From: Dehalococcoidales bacterium | GTDB taxonomy: Bacteria > Chloroflexota > Dehalococcoidia > Dehalococcoidales > Fen-1064 | Reading direction: 5' to 3' | Assembly (NCBI GenBank): GCA_020342155.1 | Contig: CP070842.1 | Span: forward strand, 688,184-738,388 | DNA length: 50,205 nucleotides | Part shown: piece by piece, positions 24,027 to 32,854 of the stretch | Position numbering within the stretch: the stretch's first letter is position 1 | How the letters are laid out: each line of letters starts with the position of its first letter | Translations under genes and position numbers: made by a program | Notes under the pieces: model-generated | The model's input: the letters and a program-made list of their open reading frames with translations, nothing else | Database searches by the model: none | What the model was told of the DNA's origin: nothing

Positions 24027-24055
24027 GCTAAGGTTAGTATATTTTAGATTGCCTC

Positions 24056-24085
24056 TTGACAACTGCCTTCATTTACGCTTATGAT
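24056..24085 (+). promoter_or_regulatory. Promoter of the degV-livK transcript
   Basis: TTGACA (24056-24061), 18-nt spacer, TATGAT (24080-24085), with start predicted near 24092, 38 nt before the degV ATG. Operator site 2 lies immediately downstream. Confidence 0.7.
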
Positions 24086-24098
24086 AGCTTACGTTTGC

Positions 24099-24119
24099 AT
24101 ACATAGAACTTCTAGGTAT
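24099..24119 (+). promoter_or_regulatory. 21-bp palindromic operator, site 2 (degV)
   Basis: Half-sites ATACATAGA and TCTAGGTAT with spacer ACT; 8 of 9 half-site positions are complementary. It covers about +7 to +27 of the predicted transcript and ends 10 nt before the ATG. It also contains the only SD-like bases (AGGT) of the gene, so a bound repressor would block transcription. Confidence 0.7.
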
Positions 24120-24129
24120 CAGTTAATTC

Positions 24130-24987
24130 ATGAGTTCGAAGGTAAGTATCGTCACTGATAGTACCAACTGCCTGCCACCGGAGATACTGGAGCAGTATGG
24201 CATCCGTGTGTTGCCCGTCGGGCTGGTGATTGAGGGTAAACTCTATCTCGATTGTGTAAACATTACCCTGGAAGAGGTCTGCAGCCGACTCGACAGTCTG
24301 GAGAAGCAGCCCACGACAGCCGCCGTAAGCCCCGGTGATTTCTTCAATGTTTTTACCGAACTGGCAGATTCAACTGACAATATCGTCTGTATTCTGGTCT
24401 CAAAGGCGTTAACGGCTACCCAGGAGTCGGCTTACCAGGCAAGGAGGCTGGTCAGGTCGCACCACCCCAACCTGAACATTGAGATAATAGACAGCAAGAC
24501 ATCTGCCGGGGCCTTGGGTTTTATCGTCGCTGAGGTCGCCCGCGCTGCCGAAGAGGGTAAGGGGATAAGAGAGGTCGTCGGGGTTGCCCGGGACATGATT
24601 TCGAGGGTTGTTTACCTGGCAGCCTTGGATACGCTTAAGTACCTTATTAATATCGGTCGGGCACCGCGTGTCACTAATATTGGTGAGTTACTCAAAGTCA
24701 AGCCGATAATCGGTTTTGTTGATGATACCGGGCTGCTTGAGGTAGTGGCCCGGGTCAGGGGAAGAAACAAGTCACTGGCCAAACTGGTTGACCTGGTGGA
24801 GAATTACATCGATACCGAACTACCGACGCACGTCATGGTTCACTATGCAGATGGCCTTGAAACTGCTGAAGAGCTGAAGGGTATGCTCGAGTCGCGTTAC
24901 CGATGCAGTGAGATTTTATTAACTCCGTATTCGCCGGTGATGATTGCTGCCACCGGACCGATGGTGGGTATATCTTTCTATTCATAA
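24130..24987 (+). CDS. DegV family fatty-acid-binding protein (FakB-like), second of three
   Basis: 285 residues, beginning MSSKVSIVTDSTNCLPPEIL. The ligand pocket segment DSKTSAGALGFIVAEVARAA and the C-terminal TPYSPVMIAATGPMVGISFYS are conserved. It is close in layout to the DegV at 13867 and probably a paralogue by duplication. It is divergent from the CoA-ester operon and followed after 29 nt by the ABC substrate-binding lipoprotein, so it may hold the imported acid or its acyl chain. No clear ribosome binding site is visible other than AGGT inside the operator. Confidence 0.92.
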   Translation: MSSKVSIVTDSTNCLPPEILEQYGIRVLPVGLVIEGKLYLDCVNITLEEVCSRLDSLEKQPTTAAVSPGDFFNVFTELADSTDNIVCILVSKALTATQESAYQARRLVRSHHPNLNIEIIDSKTSAGALGFIVAEVARAAEEGKGIREVVGVARDMISRVVYLAALDTLKYLINIGRAPRVTNIGELLKVKPIIGFVDDTGLLEVVARVRGRNKSLAKLVDLVENYIDTELPTHVMVHYADGLETAEELKGMLESRYRCSEILLTPYSPVMIAATGPMVGISFYS

Positions 24988-25016
24988 TCACATTCGATAT
25001 AGAGGGAGGCTACAAA

Positions 25017-26240
25017 GTGAGAAGAAGTCCTGTAAAAATCGGCCTGTTACTCGTCCTGTCAATACTGCTGCTGCTCCCACAATTACTCGTCGGGGGCTGC
25101 AAATCCGGTCCTCCGGAAGGTGTGGAGATTCGCATCGGCGTGCTCGGCGGGCTGACCGGTCCGGCGGCAGCGTCTGTCGCGACCCTGTACGACGAGCTGG
25201 AGAAAACCTTCGAATACATGAACGAAGTTGAAGACGGCATCGACGGCGTTCAGTTGAGGTGGAGGATGTTGGATAATCAGGGAACGCCGGAAGGCGCCAT
25301 AACCGCCTACAGGGAACTCCGTGATACCTTCGACCCGCATATCTACTTCACTGTCGAGGACTATTATTTACTCGGGATAATGGAGGAGATTGAAGAAGAC
25401 GAGGCGGTCCTGTTTACGGCCTCTACTATCCAGCCTGAATGCTACACTCCTCCCGGGAGGTTCTTCGGACTGTCCATACCCATCTCAGACGGTTTCGCCG
25501 GTTTCGTTACATGGGTACAGGACGACTGGTCCGGTACTGGAATGCCGAGGATCGGCGTGCTTTACTGGGGTGACCTGCCTACCGGTTCGCAGTGGCAAAT
25601 AGCTCAGCCGTGGGCGATGCAGCAGGGCGTGGAGCTGGAGCTAGCGTCGTATTCCATAATGGCCCCGGATCTCCAACCGCAACTCCTGACGTTACGTGAG
25701 GCCGAGGTTGACTATATCTGGATGCTGGGTACTTACGGGAATGCCTCGGTAGCTATCAGTGGTGTCACCGGTCTGGGCATGGAGGACATACCCTTCTGCT
25801 TCAACGAGTACGTAGAGTCCAACGTGCTCATTGACCTGATAGGTGATGCTGCCGAGGGTTTCTACGTTTATCGCTCGGAGACACCTTACTCTGACGGCTC
25901 CGAGGCTGCAGACCTCTATACAGATATCTGGCAATGGGCGGGAGAAGAGGACAAGTGGTCCGATAACCGTATGATGATAACCTTAAAGGCTGCCATAACC
26001 GCGGTGGTCAGGGCAGCCGTGGAGGAAGTCGGCTGGGCGGACCTGGACAGCGCCGCCATCTATGATGCCCTAAACAGCCTGGAGGAGATTGACACCTGGG
26101 GTAACGTTGAGGGCTTCGGTTTCGGTCCCGACCGGAGATCGGGTGTCTCCACCATTAAGATAGCCCAATTCACCGAGGATGGCACGGTATCAGTCAGCGA
26201 ACCGATTGTGCTACCCAGGACGTTTGAAGGGGTAGACTAG
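25017..26240 (+). CDS. Branched-chain amino acid-type ABC transporter substrate-binding lipoprotein (LivK-like)
   Basis: 407 residues from GTG 25017, with GGAGG about 8 nt upstream. A signal peptide (MRRSPVKIGLLLVLSILLLLP) leads to a lipobox LVGGC, so it is membrane-anchored after processing. The mature protein starts IRIGVLGGLTGPAAAS, as in type I periplasmic binding proteins (Peripla_BP_6). The ABC partners LivF, M, H and G are convergent at 26298-29864 and share the same operator with the degV promoter. Ligand unknown: in this family amino acids, aromatic acids or short acids. The context of CoA-ester enzymes favours a carboxylic acid. Confidence 0.88.
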   Translation: MRRSPVKIGLLLVLSILLLLPQLLVGGCKSGPPEGVEIRIGVLGGLTGPAAASVATLYDELEKTFEYMNEVEDGIDGVQLRWRMLDNQGTPEGAITAYRELRDTFDPHIYFTVEDYYLLGIMEEIEEDEAVLFTASTIQPECYTPPGRFFGLSIPISDGFAGFVTWVQDDWSGTGMPRIGVLYWGDLPTGSQWQIAQPWAMQQGVELELASYSIMAPDLQPQLLTLREAEVDYIWMLGTYGNASVAISGVTGLGMEDIPFCFNEYVESNVLIDLIGDAAEGFYVYRSETPYSDGSEAADLYTDIWQWAGEEDKWSDNRMMITLKAAITAVVRAAVEEVGWADLDSAAIYDALNSLEEIDTWGNVEGFGFGPDRRSGVSTIKIAQFTEDGTVSVSEPIVLPRTFEGVD

Positions 26241-26252
26241 TAGATAATTAAC

Positions 26253-26283
26253 GGGGGAGCTGACCCTTTGGGAAAGCTCCCCC
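26253..26283. terminator. Bidirectional hairpin terminator between livK and livF
   Basis: A perfect 9-bp stem GGGGGAGCT / AGCTCCCCC with a 13-nt loop lies between convergent genes, 12 nt past the livK stop and 15 nt past the livF stop. The T-tract is weak on both sides. Confidence 0.65.
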
Positions 26284-26297
26284 ATCCTCTATACGGC

Positions 26298-27092
26298 TCA
26301 CGCCTCAGTATCATCGTCCGTGATTTTCTGACGGAAGTCGTGGCGGCTGAGGAAAGCCCCGTTTTTATCCAACCCAAGGTAAGCCCGCTTTACTTTGGCA
26401 TAGCTCTCTAACGACTCTGCCTTTCCACTGGCCACGATACGACCGCTCTGGAGAACATATCCGTAGTCCGCGATTGCCAGTGCTGCGGCGGCGTTCTGCT
26501 CGGCTATCAGCAAAGATGTCTTTTCTGCGTCCTTTATCTGTTTAAGGATGCTGAAGAGGTCACCGATGAGGTTCGGAGCCAGGCCAAGGGAGGGCTCGTC
26601 AAGGAGCATAATTTTAGGGTGGCTCATCAGTGCTCGCCCGATTACGAGCATCTGCTGCTCACCGCCGGAGAGATAACCACTTTTACGGTCGTGGAGAGGC
26701 GCCAGTTTGGGGAAGTGTTCGTAGACTTGCTCCAGGTCTTTCCGGGTGCCCGGTCGGTCACGCCGTAGATAGGCCCCCATCAGCAGGTTTTCTTCTGTGG
26801 TGAGTTGGGGAAAAATGGAACGACCCTGCAGCACGTGACGGATGCCGAGACTGGCTATCTGTTCGGGGTTCAGTCTATCGATACGATGACTATCCAGTTC
26901 CACGATGCCTTCGGTGAGTTCACCATCTTCTATCCTGAGCACACCCGAAATACTCTTCAGGGTGGTTGATTTGCCACTGCCGTTGCTACCGAGGAGGACA
27001 ACGACACTACCCTGTTCCAGTGTCAGGGATACGTCGTCGAGCGCCAGTACAATATCATTGTAGACGGCTTTGATATTTTTCAATTCAAGCAT
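26298..27092 (-). CDS. livF: ABC transporter ATP-binding protein LivF
   Basis: 264 residues. Walker A GSNGSGKS (about 34-41), Q-loop region, signature LSGGEQQM (about 141-148), Walker B IMLLDEPSLGLAP and the switch His position replaced by AEQNAAAAL, which is typical of LivF. The C-terminus has a charged extension (SRHDFRQKITDDDTEA). It pairs with LivG on the LivHM permease. It is the last gene of the livGHMF operon. Confidence 0.92.
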   Translation of the reverse strand: MLELKNIKAVYNDIVLALDDVSLTLEQGSVVVLLGSNGSGKSTTLKSISGVLRIEDGELTEGIVELDSHRIDRLNPEQIASLGIRHVLQGRSIFPQLTTEENLLMGAYLRRDRPGTRKDLEQVYEHFPKLAPLHDRKSGYLSGGEQQMLVIGRALMSHPKIMLLDEPSLGLAPNLIGDLFSILKQIKDAEKTSLLIAEQNAAAALAIADYGYVLQSGRIVASGKAESLESYAKVKRAYLGLDKNGAFLSRHDFRQKITDDDTEA

Positions 27093-27110
27093 TTTAGTAC
27101 CTACCGGTCA

Positions 27111-28169
27111 CTATACCCCGAAAGGCCAGCGTTTGTAGTTAATCTTGAATTTCTGCCAGATTGAAATCATCCCCATCGGTTTGAGGGTAATGAACAGTAT
27201 TATCACCAGTCCATAGATTATCTGGGTAGAGTATATCGTGACAGTACTGCTCAGCGGTATCAGGTCGGATGTGCCGATAACGTGCAGAATCTGGCTGATA
27301 AGACGGAGAAAGATGACGCCCATAATCGCCCCGGCGGTACTGCCCGCACCACCGATGACAATCATCCCAAGATACCATATTGAGTCCCAGATGGTGAACT
27401 GGTCCAGACGGACAACACTGACATAGCTGGCCCACAGCCCACCGGCTAGCGCGGCAAAGAGCGATCCGACGAAGAAGGCACGCAGCTTGGTCAAGGGTAC
27501 GTTCACACCCAGAGCGGCAGTCGCTACGTCATTATCCCTGACTGCGAGAAAAGACCGCCCCAGTCGTGAGCGGGTGATATTCACCGAGACAAGAACACAC
27601 AGTATCGTCAGTGCTAGCAGGAGATAGTACCACCGGACATCACCCTTGATTGACATGCCGGCAATAGATGGAGAGGGGATGCCGATAAGACCGAATGTAC
27701 CGCCGGTGATGTCCAGATTACGAATGACGTACTGGGCGATGTAGAAAAAGGCCAGGGTGACTACAGCCACATAGAAGCCTTTCAGGCGAATTGCCGGTAT
27801 GGCCACTATCAGCGCAATTAAACCGGTTACCAGGGTGGATACCGCCAGTGCTGCCCAGAAAGGCCAATCGGCTTTAAGCGTTAGCATGGCCAGTCCGTAC
27901 CCGCCAAGCATGATGAATGCCGAATGACCCAGACTGACCTGCCCGGTCATACCGGTAGTGACGTTCAGGCCCAGTACAGCGATAATAATGATAAGGGTGA
28001 AATTGAGGAAGGTCACCCAGTTCAGATTGTGTGTTGCGTTTAATACCAGTGGCAGTACCACCAGCAGACCGATGAAGACAGCCAGGGTAAGCCACTGCCG
28101 GCCGGAATGTATCACGGCAATGTCAGCAGCGTAGCTGGTCTTCCTCCGACCTCTTGCTCTCAACTTCAC
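27111..28169 (-). CDS. livM: Branched-chain amino acid-type ABC permease LivM
   Basis: 352 residues with about 9-10 hydrophobic segments. The LivM hallmark LNVTTGMTGQVSLGHSAFIMLGGYG (about 68-92) is present, followed by AIRLKGFYVAVVTLAF and AVRDNDVATAALGVNVPLTKLRAFF (the cytoplasmic coupling helix that contacts the ATPases). A basic N-terminal extension (MKLRARGRRK) precedes the first membrane helix. Its ATG overlaps livH by 4 nt. Confidence 0.92.
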   Translation of the reverse strand: MKLRARGRRKTSYAADIAVIHSGRQWLTLAVFIGLLVVLPLVLNATHNLNWVTFLNFTLIIIIAVLGLNVTTGMTGQVSLGHSAFIMLGGYGLAMLTLKADWPFWAALAVSTLVTGLIALIVAIPAIRLKGFYVAVVTLAFFYIAQYVIRNLDITGGTFGLIGIPSPSIAGMSIKGDVRWYYLLLALTILCVLVSVNITRSRLGRSFLAVRDNDVATAALGVNVPLTKLRAFFVGSLFAALAGGLWASYVSVVRLDQFTIWDSIWYLGMIVIGGAGSTAGAIMGVIFLRLISQILHVIGTSDLIPLSSTVTIYSTQIIYGLVIILFITLKPMGMISIWQKFKINYKRWPFGV

Positions 28170-29065
28170 ACCCTTTCTATTGGTCTGGTTCCCATAAGTC
28201 CGCTGGGGCGGACTAACAACACGATCAGGATAAGTGCCATGCTGAAGATGCCTTCGACGCCGGGAAGATGTGGCCCAAGATAATAGCTGGACAGGTTCAT
28301 ACCTATGGCTAGTATTAGTCCGCCGAGAACACAGCCGATAAGAGAGTCCAGCCCCCCGATAAGGACCACGGCCAGGACTATCATCACCAATTCACCTAGA
28401 GTGGTACTGATTCCGTGAACGGTGCCCATCAGTATTCCCCCCAGAGTGGCAATCACGGCGGCTATCGCCCAGGTGATCTGTGCGTTCATCCGGGCGCTTA
28501 CGCCCAGACACCTTGCGGCGACCTGATTATCGTAAGCAGCCCTCATTGCCAGGCCAAGCCTGGTACGCTGAAACATCAGTGCCAGGGCTAGGGCGATTAT
28601 TACCGCCAGGAAGAAGCTCCAGACATACTCCTGTGATAATACAATGCTGCCCAGGTGGATTGCGCCCCGGGGGACAGTCTCCACCAGAACGTGGACACCC
28701 GGTCCCCATATCAGCATGGCTGCGCCGTGCAGGAGGGCCATGATACCCAGTGTGAGGATAAAAGTCGCATGCATTGGTCGGCCAATCATGCGGCGGAAGA
28801 GGAGATACTCTACCGCTAGGCCGAACAGGATAACGGCAATCAGGGTCAGGAAGAGGGCTATAGGTAAGGGTAGCCGGGGTTCCTGGGGAGAGCCGATGAA
28901 GCTCCAGGCAATGAAAGCACCGAACATGACAAACTGGCCGTAGGCGAGGTTGAAGACGTTGGCACTCCGGTAGGTGACGACGAAACCCATGCCGATCAGG
29001 CCATAGACACCACCGACCAGTATCCCGGATAGTACTAACTGTAACAGTATCGTGGCTGCATCCAT
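28166..29065 (-). CDS. livH: Branched-chain amino acid-type ABC permease LivH
   Basis: 299 residues, about 8 membrane segments. LivH features: GGVYGLIGMGFVVTYRSANVFNLAYGQFVMFGA (about 18-50), AMRAAYDNQVAARCLGVSARM (coupling region) and GGLDSLIGCVLGGLILAIG. It forms the heterodimeric channel with LivM. The order G-H-M-F is regular, with 16 nt between livG and livH. Confidence 0.92.
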   Translation of the reverse strand: MDAATILLQLVLSGILVGGVYGLIGMGFVVTYRSANVFNLAYGQFVMFGAFIAWSFIGSPQEPRLPLPIALFLTLIAVILFGLAVEYLLFRRMIGRPMHATFILTLGIMALLHGAAMLIWGPGVHVLVETVPRGAIHLGSIVLSQEYVWSFFLAVIIALALALMFQRTRLGLAMRAAYDNQVAARCLGVSARMNAQITWAIAAVIATLGGILMGTVHGISTTLGELVMIVLAVVLIGGLDSLIGCVLGGLILAIGMNLSSYYLGPHLPGVEGIFSMALILIVLLVRPSGLMGTRPIERV

Positions 29066-29081
29066 TGTTTGTCCACTATAT

Positions 29082-29864
29082 TTAGAGCCCCAGATAAGCC
29101 TCGGCGACGCGCTTATCGAGGCTTATCTCCCGAGGAGTCCCCTCGGTAAGCCTCCGGCCGTTGTCGAGGACGATGATGGAGTGCGAAATCTCCATTACCA
29201 CCTGGGCATCATGCTCGATGAGTACAATTGTCATTCCCCGGTCGAACATGTTCAGAATCAGGTCGGTAATAATCTCCTTCATGACCTCGTCTAGGCCGCT
29301 CATTGGCTCATCGAGAATAATCAATGTGGGTTGCATCACCAGGGCACGGGCAATCTCTACCTGTTTACGCTGCCCGAAAGACATGGCGGCCACCGGGACT
29401 TTCCGCAGTTCCTCAATCTGAGTAAATTGGATGATTTCTTCTACTATCTGGCGGCTTTCCAGCTCTTCGCGTCGGCTTCTGCCAAAGAATAGCATCGCGT
29501 CCAAAATCGTAGCTCTGGTGTGGATGTACCTTCCGGCCATAAGGATATCGAGGGCCGTCATGCTCGGGTAGGTGGTTGGGTCTTGAAAGGTACGACTGAT
29601 TCCCAGCCTGGCAATCTGGTGAGGTCTCTGGTGCAATATGTCCTGTCTATTAAAGGTGATTCGGCCCTGCTGGGGCCGATAGTATCCCGTTATGCAGTTT
29701 ATCAGGCAGGTCTTGCCGGCGCCGTTGGGGCCAATAACCGAGACAATCCTCCCTGCCTTGACCGAGAAGTCCAGTCCGTCGAGTGCCTTTACCCCGTCGA
29801 AACTGAGGTGAATATCTTCACCTTTCAGGATATTTGCCCCTGTCACCTCATTCGAATCTATCAT
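29082..29864 (-). CDS. livG: ABC transporter ATP-binding protein LivG
   Basis: 260 residues. Walker A GPNGAGKT (about 43-50), signature MSFGQRKQVE (about 165-174), Walker B LIILDEPMSGLD, H-loop LIEHDAQVV. The C-terminal EISLDKRVAEAYLGL ending is typical of LivG. It is the first gene of the operon. The predicted leader is about 120 nt and carries operator site 3. No strong ribosome binding site is visible before the ATG. Confidence 0.92.
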   Translation of the reverse strand: MIDSNEVTGANILKGEDIHLSFDGVKALDGLDFSVKAGRIVSVIGPNGAGKTCLINCITGYYRPQQGRITFNRQDILHQRPHQIARLGISRTFQDPTTYPSMTALDILMAGRYIHTRATILDAMLFFGRSRREELESRQIVEEIIQFTQIEELRKVPVAAMSFGQRKQVEIARALVMQPTLIILDEPMSGLDEVMKEIITDLILNMFDRGMTIVLIEHDAQVVMEISHSIIVLDNGRRLTEGTPREISLDKRVAEAYLGL

Positions 29865-29957
29865 GTCAGAACTGCCGTCTTTAGTATGGTCTTGTGGGAA
29901 ATCAGGAACGCCAACACCCCGACTATTTGGGAGTAACGGCTTTATATTCCCGCAAGA

Positions 29958-29978
29958 ATACCTAGAATGTCTAGGTGT
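29958..29978 (-). promoter_or_regulatory. 21-bp palindromic operator, site 3 (livGHMF operon)
   Basis: Half-sites ATACCTAGA and TCTAGGTGT with spacer ATG; 8 of 9 positions are complementary. It lies at about +6 to +26 of the predicted liv transcript, the same position as site 2 in the degV promoter. Confidence 0.7.
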
Positions 29979-29990
29979 TCAATCCTGCCT

Positions 29991-30019
29991 AAGTTATCAT
30001 CAACGAGGCATAATGTCAA
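29991..30019 (-). promoter_or_regulatory. Promoter of livGHMF
   Basis: On the minus strand: TTGACA (30014-30019, perfect), 17-nt spacer, TAACTT (29991-29996). The -10 is weak, but the placement relative to operator site 3 matches the degV promoter. Confidence 0.5.
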
Positions 30020-30486
30020 GGAATTGGTATTTGTGGCTACGTCTCTCTTTATATATTGATGAAAACGCAGAGTCAGGTTATTTACCTGGTGCAACCGTCT
30101 CTTCAGAGCATTTAATCCATTGTTTGACGGGATTGCAACCTAGTATTGGCTAGTGTCAATTCAGAACCACCCATCAAAACTTAACAGGTTGAGCCGCTAC
30201 TGCTATAATAAATATACAGCCAGTATGAATGAGTGGCTGAAGTTATGGACCTTTGGGCTGGAACAGGTGGAATAATGGACTACGTTTGACGAAGCCGGAT
30301 GCGGATATTTCCCCTCTACTTGTACCTGATTGGCCAGCCACAATAAAGCATTGTTCTATTTCTGCGATACACCAATGCGGCGTCGGGTACATACCAGATG
30401 ATGTAGTGCCCTATCACGGCATATTTGTGGCAGATTTTCTAACATGACCTTATAATGGATTTAGTGTTTAGTTGGAGGAATAATAT
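30020..30486 (+). promoter_or_regulatory. Intergenic region with promoter elements for the acyl-CoA synthetase gene
   Basis: No gene is visible in this stretch; all frames are short. A perfect TATAAT lies at 30451-30456, 30 nt before the ATG, with no good -35 at 17 nt, and GGAGGA precedes the start codon. The rest shows no repeat or RNA that I recognise. Confidence 0.4.
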
Positions 30487-31983
30487 ATGGCTGAGCATTC
30501 ATTGGAAGAAGTTCTTCATCCTCGGTCCATCGCTGTAGTCGGAGCTTCTGATGAGGGGCGTGGTTCGCAATTTTTTGGAGCTCTAGTTGAATTCGGGTTT
30601 AAAGGTATTCTTTATCCGGTCAATCCTAAATACTCCGAGGTAATGAAGATAAAAGCTTACCCTACTGTCAAAGATATACCCGACCCGGTCGATTTTGTAA
30701 TCTCCGCCGCTCCGGCCCCACAGGTACCCCAAATTATGCGTGACTGCGCTCAGAAGGGAGTTAAAGGCATTCACCTTTTCACCGCCCGCTTCAGTGAGAC
30801 CGGCAGGGAGGATGCTATTGAGCTCGAAAAAGAAATACTACGTATAGCCAAGGAAGGGGGCGTACGTATTATTGGTCCTAACTGCCTTGGCGTCTATTAT
30901 CCCAAGATGGGTATGGCTTTTCAACCCCAATTCCCCAAAGAGTCAGGGTCGATAGCATTAGCCTCACAGAGTGGTCAGGCATCGGGGGAGATTATCAACA
31001 AAACCACACAGAGAGGCGCCTATTTTAACAAGGCGGTAAGCTATGGCAATGCCATTGATTTCAATGAATGTGACTTCCTCGAGCACTTTGGCGACGACCC
31101 GGAAATAAAGATTGTTATGATGTATATCGAGGGGCTTAAAAATGGTTCACGCTTCTTTAGTATACTCCGTGAAGTAACCAAAACAAAACCGGTCGTGATA
31201 ATTAAAGGAGGCCGTGGACAGGCAGGAACTAGAGCGACAGCCTCCCATACTGCTTCTCTGGCCGGGGCAACGGAAGTATGGAATACGATGATAAGTCAAT
31301 CGGGCGCGGTCTCTGTCAGCAGTATTGACGAACTGGTGGATGTGGCTATTTCATTCCACTATTTACCACCAATAACCGGTCGGAGAGCCGGTGTCGCGGC
31401 GGGAGCCGGAGGAGCCACCGTCCTGGCAGCCGACCAGTGTGAAGAGGCCGGACTTGATGTTGCCCCTTTACCTCAGGAGATTAGAGAGGAGCTGAGAAGC
31501 CAGGGTGTCCAAATCTGGGACTGGATAAGTAATCCGGCGGACTTCTCAATTAACATGGGAGACGAAAATTTTGGCCCGGCCGAGCTATTGAAAATGATGG
31601 CTATGCATCCTGATTTCGACCTGATTATTGCCTCCATAAATATTCCCGGTTGGGGCGGTCCGCCAGGTAGCCGAGGTCGCCGTGGTGGAGGTGGTCCTCC
31701 TATGAGGGGTATGCCACCATGGGCCATGCTCAGTCTGACACCCGAGGGAATTGTCAAACAATATTCCCAAATCAATGATTACAAACCGGTACTGGGACTA
31801 ATCTCGGACAGGAGTCCCTCACCAGACGTCGACGACAGGGAGCAGGAAGACGAGAGATGGAAAACCGTCTGTGAGGTGACTGCTGAGCTTGTTAAGCAGG
31901 GTATCCCCTTCTACCCAACCGTATCTCGGGCAGCCTCAGCGGCCAACAAGGTGATAGACTATTATCAAAGGAGAGAGCGGTAA
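30487..31983 (+). CDS. Acyl-CoA synthetase (NDP-forming) alpha-subunit-like protein
   Basis: 498 residues. CoA-binding domain: LEEVLHPRSIAVVGASDEGRGS, then YPVNPKYSEVMKIKAYPTVKDIP. The succinyl-CoA-synthetase-like middle contains GPNCLGVYYP and ASQSGQASGEI. The phospho-His region is ATASHTASLAGA (about 255-266). The ATP-grasp beta domain of fused ADP-forming synthetases is absent. From about residue 390 a Gly/Pro/Arg-rich insertion (GWGGPPGSRGRRGGGGPPMR) interrupts the third domain, which is unusual. It could activate the acid imported by the nearby ABC system, if a beta subunit exists elsewhere; a non-catalytic role is also possible. Confidence 0.85.
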   Translation: MAEHSLEEVLHPRSIAVVGASDEGRGSQFFGALVEFGFKGILYPVNPKYSEVMKIKAYPTVKDIPDPVDFVISAAPAPQVPQIMRDCAQKGVKGIHLFTARFSETGREDAIELEKEILRIAKEGGVRIIGPNCLGVYYPKMGMAFQPQFPKESGSIALASQSGQASGEIINKTTQRGAYFNKAVSYGNAIDFNECDFLEHFGDDPEIKIVMMYIEGLKNGSRFFSILREVTKTKPVVIIKGGRGQAGTRATASHTASLAGATEVWNTMISQSGAVSVSSIDELVDVAISFHYLPPITGRRAGVAAGAGGATVLAADQCEEAGLDVAPLPQEIREELRSQGVQIWDWISNPADFSINMGDENFGPAELLKMMAMHPDFDLIIASINIPGWGGPPGSRGRRGGGGPPMRGMPPWAMLSLTPEGIVKQYSQINDYKPVLGLISDRSPSPDVDDREQEDERWKTVCEVTAELVKQGIPFYPTVSRAASAANKVIDYYQRRER

Positions 31984-31990
31984 AAACTAC

Positions 31991-32854
31991 CTATTGGGCA
32001 AATTTGCTATCTCTCTCCTTTAACATTTCTTTTAAGCCACCCTGCTGCATGGCTTTTGCCCTCTCCTCGCCCCACCGCCGCGTTTCGTCACTGGCGTGAG
32101 ACAGCTGGTGAATGAGCATATGGTACTGCCAGGCATTACGCTGCCCCATCTCATCTTGGGCAAAGTTTATTGACCTCTTGACCAGACTGACGGCTACTGG
32201 GGGACTCAGAGCAATCCTCTTGGCCAGTGCCAGGGTCTCCTCCTCGAGCTTCTCCCTCGGTACTACCTTGCTTACCAGACCGAGTTCTTTGGCCTCCTGC
32301 GCTGTTATCGGGTCGCCAGTCCAGAGCATTTCCTTGGCCTTCCGAAATCCGACATCATAAGGGTGGAATAAAATCTCAACGCCAGCCGGAGTCATCCTGA
32401 CAACCGGATCCCCGAACTTGGCATCTTCGGAAGCCATAATAAGGTCGCACATCGAAGCGTTCAGCCATCCCCCTGCCAGGCAATTACCCTGTACCATTGC
32501 GATCGTCGGTTTGCTAACGTTGCGGATGTTAATACCCTGGTTTAGAAAAACGTAGTCTTCCCTTTTCAGCCTCATCTCCATCCCGGTCAATTCGGTGTCC
32601 AGGGCTTTCCGCATCACCGTACCTTCCTTCGCCGGATGCCCCTGGCCACTCATGTCATGGCCGGCTGAGAAGTCCTTACCGGCTCCAGCAAAGATTATCA
32701 CCCGTACCTCTTCGTCCAGGTCCGCCTCGATAAAAGCATCTGTCATTTCCGAGAACATGAGGGGGTCCTGGGCATTGCGCTTCTCCGGACGATTCATCGT
32801 AATCTTGACGATTTCTGGCTCGACCTTCTCATAAAGAATCCTCTCATACTCCAC
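31991..32854 (-). CDS. Enoyl-CoA hydratase/isomerase (crotonase) family protein
   Basis: 287 residues from GTG 32854. AGGAGG lies 8 nt upstream, and the protein then opens MEYERILYEKVEPEIVKITMNRPEKRNAQ, the usual crotonase start. The frame is open to 33034, but that extension is not conserved-looking. Oxyanion-hole segments are GAGKDFSAGHDMS and GNCLAGGWLN. At the places of the two catalytic Glu of hydratases I read Asn/Ala and Pro/Val (GGWLNASMCD, FGDPVVRM), so ordinary hydration is doubtful and another crotonase reaction is likely. It is convergent with the acyl-CoA synthetase gene, only 7 nt apart. Confidence 0.85.
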   Translation of the reverse strand: MEYERILYEKVEPEIVKITMNRPEKRNAQDPLMFSEMTDAFIEADLDEEVRVIIFAGAGKDFSAGHDMSGQGHPAKEGTVMRKALDTELTGMEMRLKREDYVFLNQGINIRNVSKPTIAMVQGNCLAGGWLNASMCDLIMASEDAKFGDPVVRMTPAGVEILFHPYDVGFRKAKEMLWTGDPITAQEAKELGLVSKVVPREKLEEETLALAKRIALSPPVAVSLVKRSINFAQDEMGQRNAWQYHMLIHQLSHASDETRRWGEERAKAMQQGGLKEMLKERDSKFAQ

